DNA of 64,000 nucleotides from Solimonas sp040066175 (lineage in GTDB: Bacteria > Pseudomonadota > Gammaproteobacteria > Nevskiales > Nevskiaceae): assembly GCF_040066175.1 (NCBI RefSeq), contig NZ_JBEAAM010000001.1, positions 62,001 to 126,000 of the forward strand. Direction: 5' to 3'. Below the pieces are notes generated by a model. The model saw only the letters and a list, made by a program, of their open reading frames with translations. It was not told the DNA's origin and searched no databases. Every line of letters begins with the position of its first letter. Positions within the stretch are counted from its first letter, which is position 1. The translations under genes and the position numbers were made by a program. Shown here piece by piece: positions 63,000 through 64,000 of this stretch.

Positions 63000-64000
63000 A
63001 TGAATCCCCCGAGCGCATCGAGCACCGACGTGCTGCTGATCGGCAGCGGCGCGGCCGGCCTGTCCTGCGCGCTGCGGCTCGCGCAGGCCGGCATCGCGGT
63101 CACGCTGGTGTCCAAGGGCGCGCTGAGCAGCGGCAGCACGCTATGGGCGCAGGGCGGTATCTCGGCGGTGCTCGATGCCGGCGATTCGGTGGAGAGCCAT
63201 GTACACGACACCCTCGTCGCCGGCGCCGGCCTGTGCGACGAACGGGCCGTGCGCCACGCCGTCGAGCGCGGGCCGGACTGCGTGCGCTGGCTGATCGGTC
63301 AGGGCGTCGAGTTCACGCGTGACGAGGATGATCCGGTGGGCAACGGCCTGCACCTGACCCGCGAAGGCGGCCACAGTCATCGCCGCGTGGTCCATGCCGC
63401 CGACGCCACCGGCCGCGCCGTGGAAACGACGCTGTCCGGACTCGCCGCCACGCATCCGCGCATCCGCGTGCTGGAGGACCGGCTCGCCGTCGATCTGATC
63501 GTCGATCGCGCCGCCAACCGCGTCGTCGGCGCCTACCTGCTCGACGTCCATCATGGGGGTGTGCAGGCGCTGGCGGCGCGCGCCGTCGTGCTGGCCACCG
63601 GCGGCGCCAACCAGGTCTATCTGTACTCCAGCAACCCGCACGGCGCCTCCGGTGATGGCATCGCAATGGCCTGGCGCGCCGGCTGCCGCATCGCCAACAT
63701 GGAGTTCATGCAGTTCCACCCGACCTGCCTGTATCACCCCGAGGCGCGCAATTTCCTGATCAGCGAGGCCTTGCGCGGCGAAGGCGCGGTGCTGCGCCTG
63801 CCCGACGGCGACGGACGGCCCGGCGAGCGTTTCATGCCGCGCTTCGACGAGCGCGGCGAACTGGCGCCGCGCGATGTCGTGGCGCGCGCGATCGACTACG
63901 AGATGAAGCGGCTGGGCCTCAAGCACGTTTTGCTCGACATCACGCACAAGCCGGCCGAGTTCATTCGCAGCCACTTCCCGAGCATCCACGCGCGCTGCCT
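63000..64000 (+). CDS. nadB: L-aspartate oxidase NadB, N-terminal part
   Basis: The open frame runs out of the window at the right edge, so the C-terminal part is missing. The visible 333 residues have the FAD Rossmann motif DVLLIGSGAAGLSCALRLAQ, the block SSGSTLWAQGGISAVLDAGD, THLTREGG-like GLHLTREGGHSHRRVVHAAD, VVLATGGANQVYLYSSNP, MEFMQFHPTCLYHPEARN and FLISEALRGEGAVLR. These are the succinate dehydrogenase/fumarate reductase flavoprotein motifs as found in NadB. NadB oxidises aspartate to iminoaspartate for NAD synthesis. It is divergent from rpoE, as in E. coli and Pseudomonas. The start could be ATG 63000 or GTG 62988. Confidence 0.95.
   Translation, partial: MNPPSASSTDVLLIGSGAAGLSCALRLAQAGIAVTLVSKGALSSGSTLWAQGGISAVLDAGDSVESHVHDTLVAGAGLCDERAVRHAVERGPDCVRWLIGQGVEFTRDEDDPVGNGLHLTREGGHSHRRVVHAADATGRAVETTLSGLAATHPRIRVLEDRLAVDLIVDRAANRVVGAYLLDVHHGGVQALAARAVVLATGGANQVYLYSSNPHGASGDGIAMAWRAGCRIANMEFMQFHPTCLYHPEARNFLISEALRGEGAVLRLPDGDGRPGERFMPRFDERGELAPRDVVARAIDYEMKRLGLKHVLLDITHKPAEFIRSHFPSIHARC

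Overview
The window is chromosomal DNA of a high-G+C gammaproteobacterium (around 70% G+C judged by eye, strong third-position G/C bias). The block rpoE-rseA-rseB-rseC-mucD-lepA-lepB-rnc-era-recO-pdxJ-acpS, the mfd-csiV pair, and the grouping of a GacS/BarA-type kinase with cysM and rlmD are typical of Pseudomonas/Xanthomonas-like genomes. The AST operon with an M20 hydrolase and the HpnN/HpnM-like pair suggest the Nevskiales/Xanthomonadales side, but that placement is inference. No phage, insertion sequence or CRISPR array was seen.

Layout. 1-4891: arginine succinyltransferase operon (M20 hydrolase, cut by the window edge, then astA, astD, astB and a GNAT gene). 4930-7313: an ExeA/GspA-like ATPase and GspB of type II secretion. 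7319-8866: an ArgD/AstC-type aminotransferase and tRNA-Ala(CGC), both on the minus strand. 8947-11445: a secreted subtilase with a GlyGly-CTERM-like tail and a small PA3496-family gene. 11520-16025: DUF1631, an HNH endonuclease and a WcaJ-type sugar-phosphate transferase. 16225-18819: clpB behind a good sigma-32-type promoter. 18844-24433: an overlapping MMPL/HpnN-like exporter, MlaC/HpnM-like protein and TonB-dependent receptor, followed by a structured intergenic repeat. 24646-27417: a large secreted Asp-box protein. 27615-29941: feoA, feoB and a small cysteine-rich membrane protein behind a Fur box. 30034-34049: mfd and csiV.

34146-43079 is the most unusual region. Eight genes are packed end to end, most of them overlapping: a TetR regulator with a perfect palindromic operator, a KAS III-fold enzyme with a Cys-His-His active site, an acyl-CoA ligase, two outer-membrane beta-barrels, a lipid-anchored PhaZ7-like esterase, a PhbB-like acetoacetyl-CoA reductase and an MFS transporter. 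Read together they suggest uptake and CoA-dependent metabolism of a hydroxyacyl ester or polyester. I do not recognise this cluster as a described pathway.

43064-49347 (minus): purine/methylthio salvage (MTIP, hpt), peptidoglycan recycling (nagZ plus a leaderless YkuD protein), a CYTH phosphatase, rlmD, an exonuclease and cysM. 49404-51698: a GacS/BarA-type hybrid kinase. 51708-62891 (minus): acpS, pdxJ, recO, era, rnc, DUF4845, lepB, lepA, a glutaredoxin-like protein, mucD, rseC, rseB, rseA and rpoE, with a sigma-E-type promoter between rpoE and rseA. 63000 to the end: nadB, cut by the window edge.
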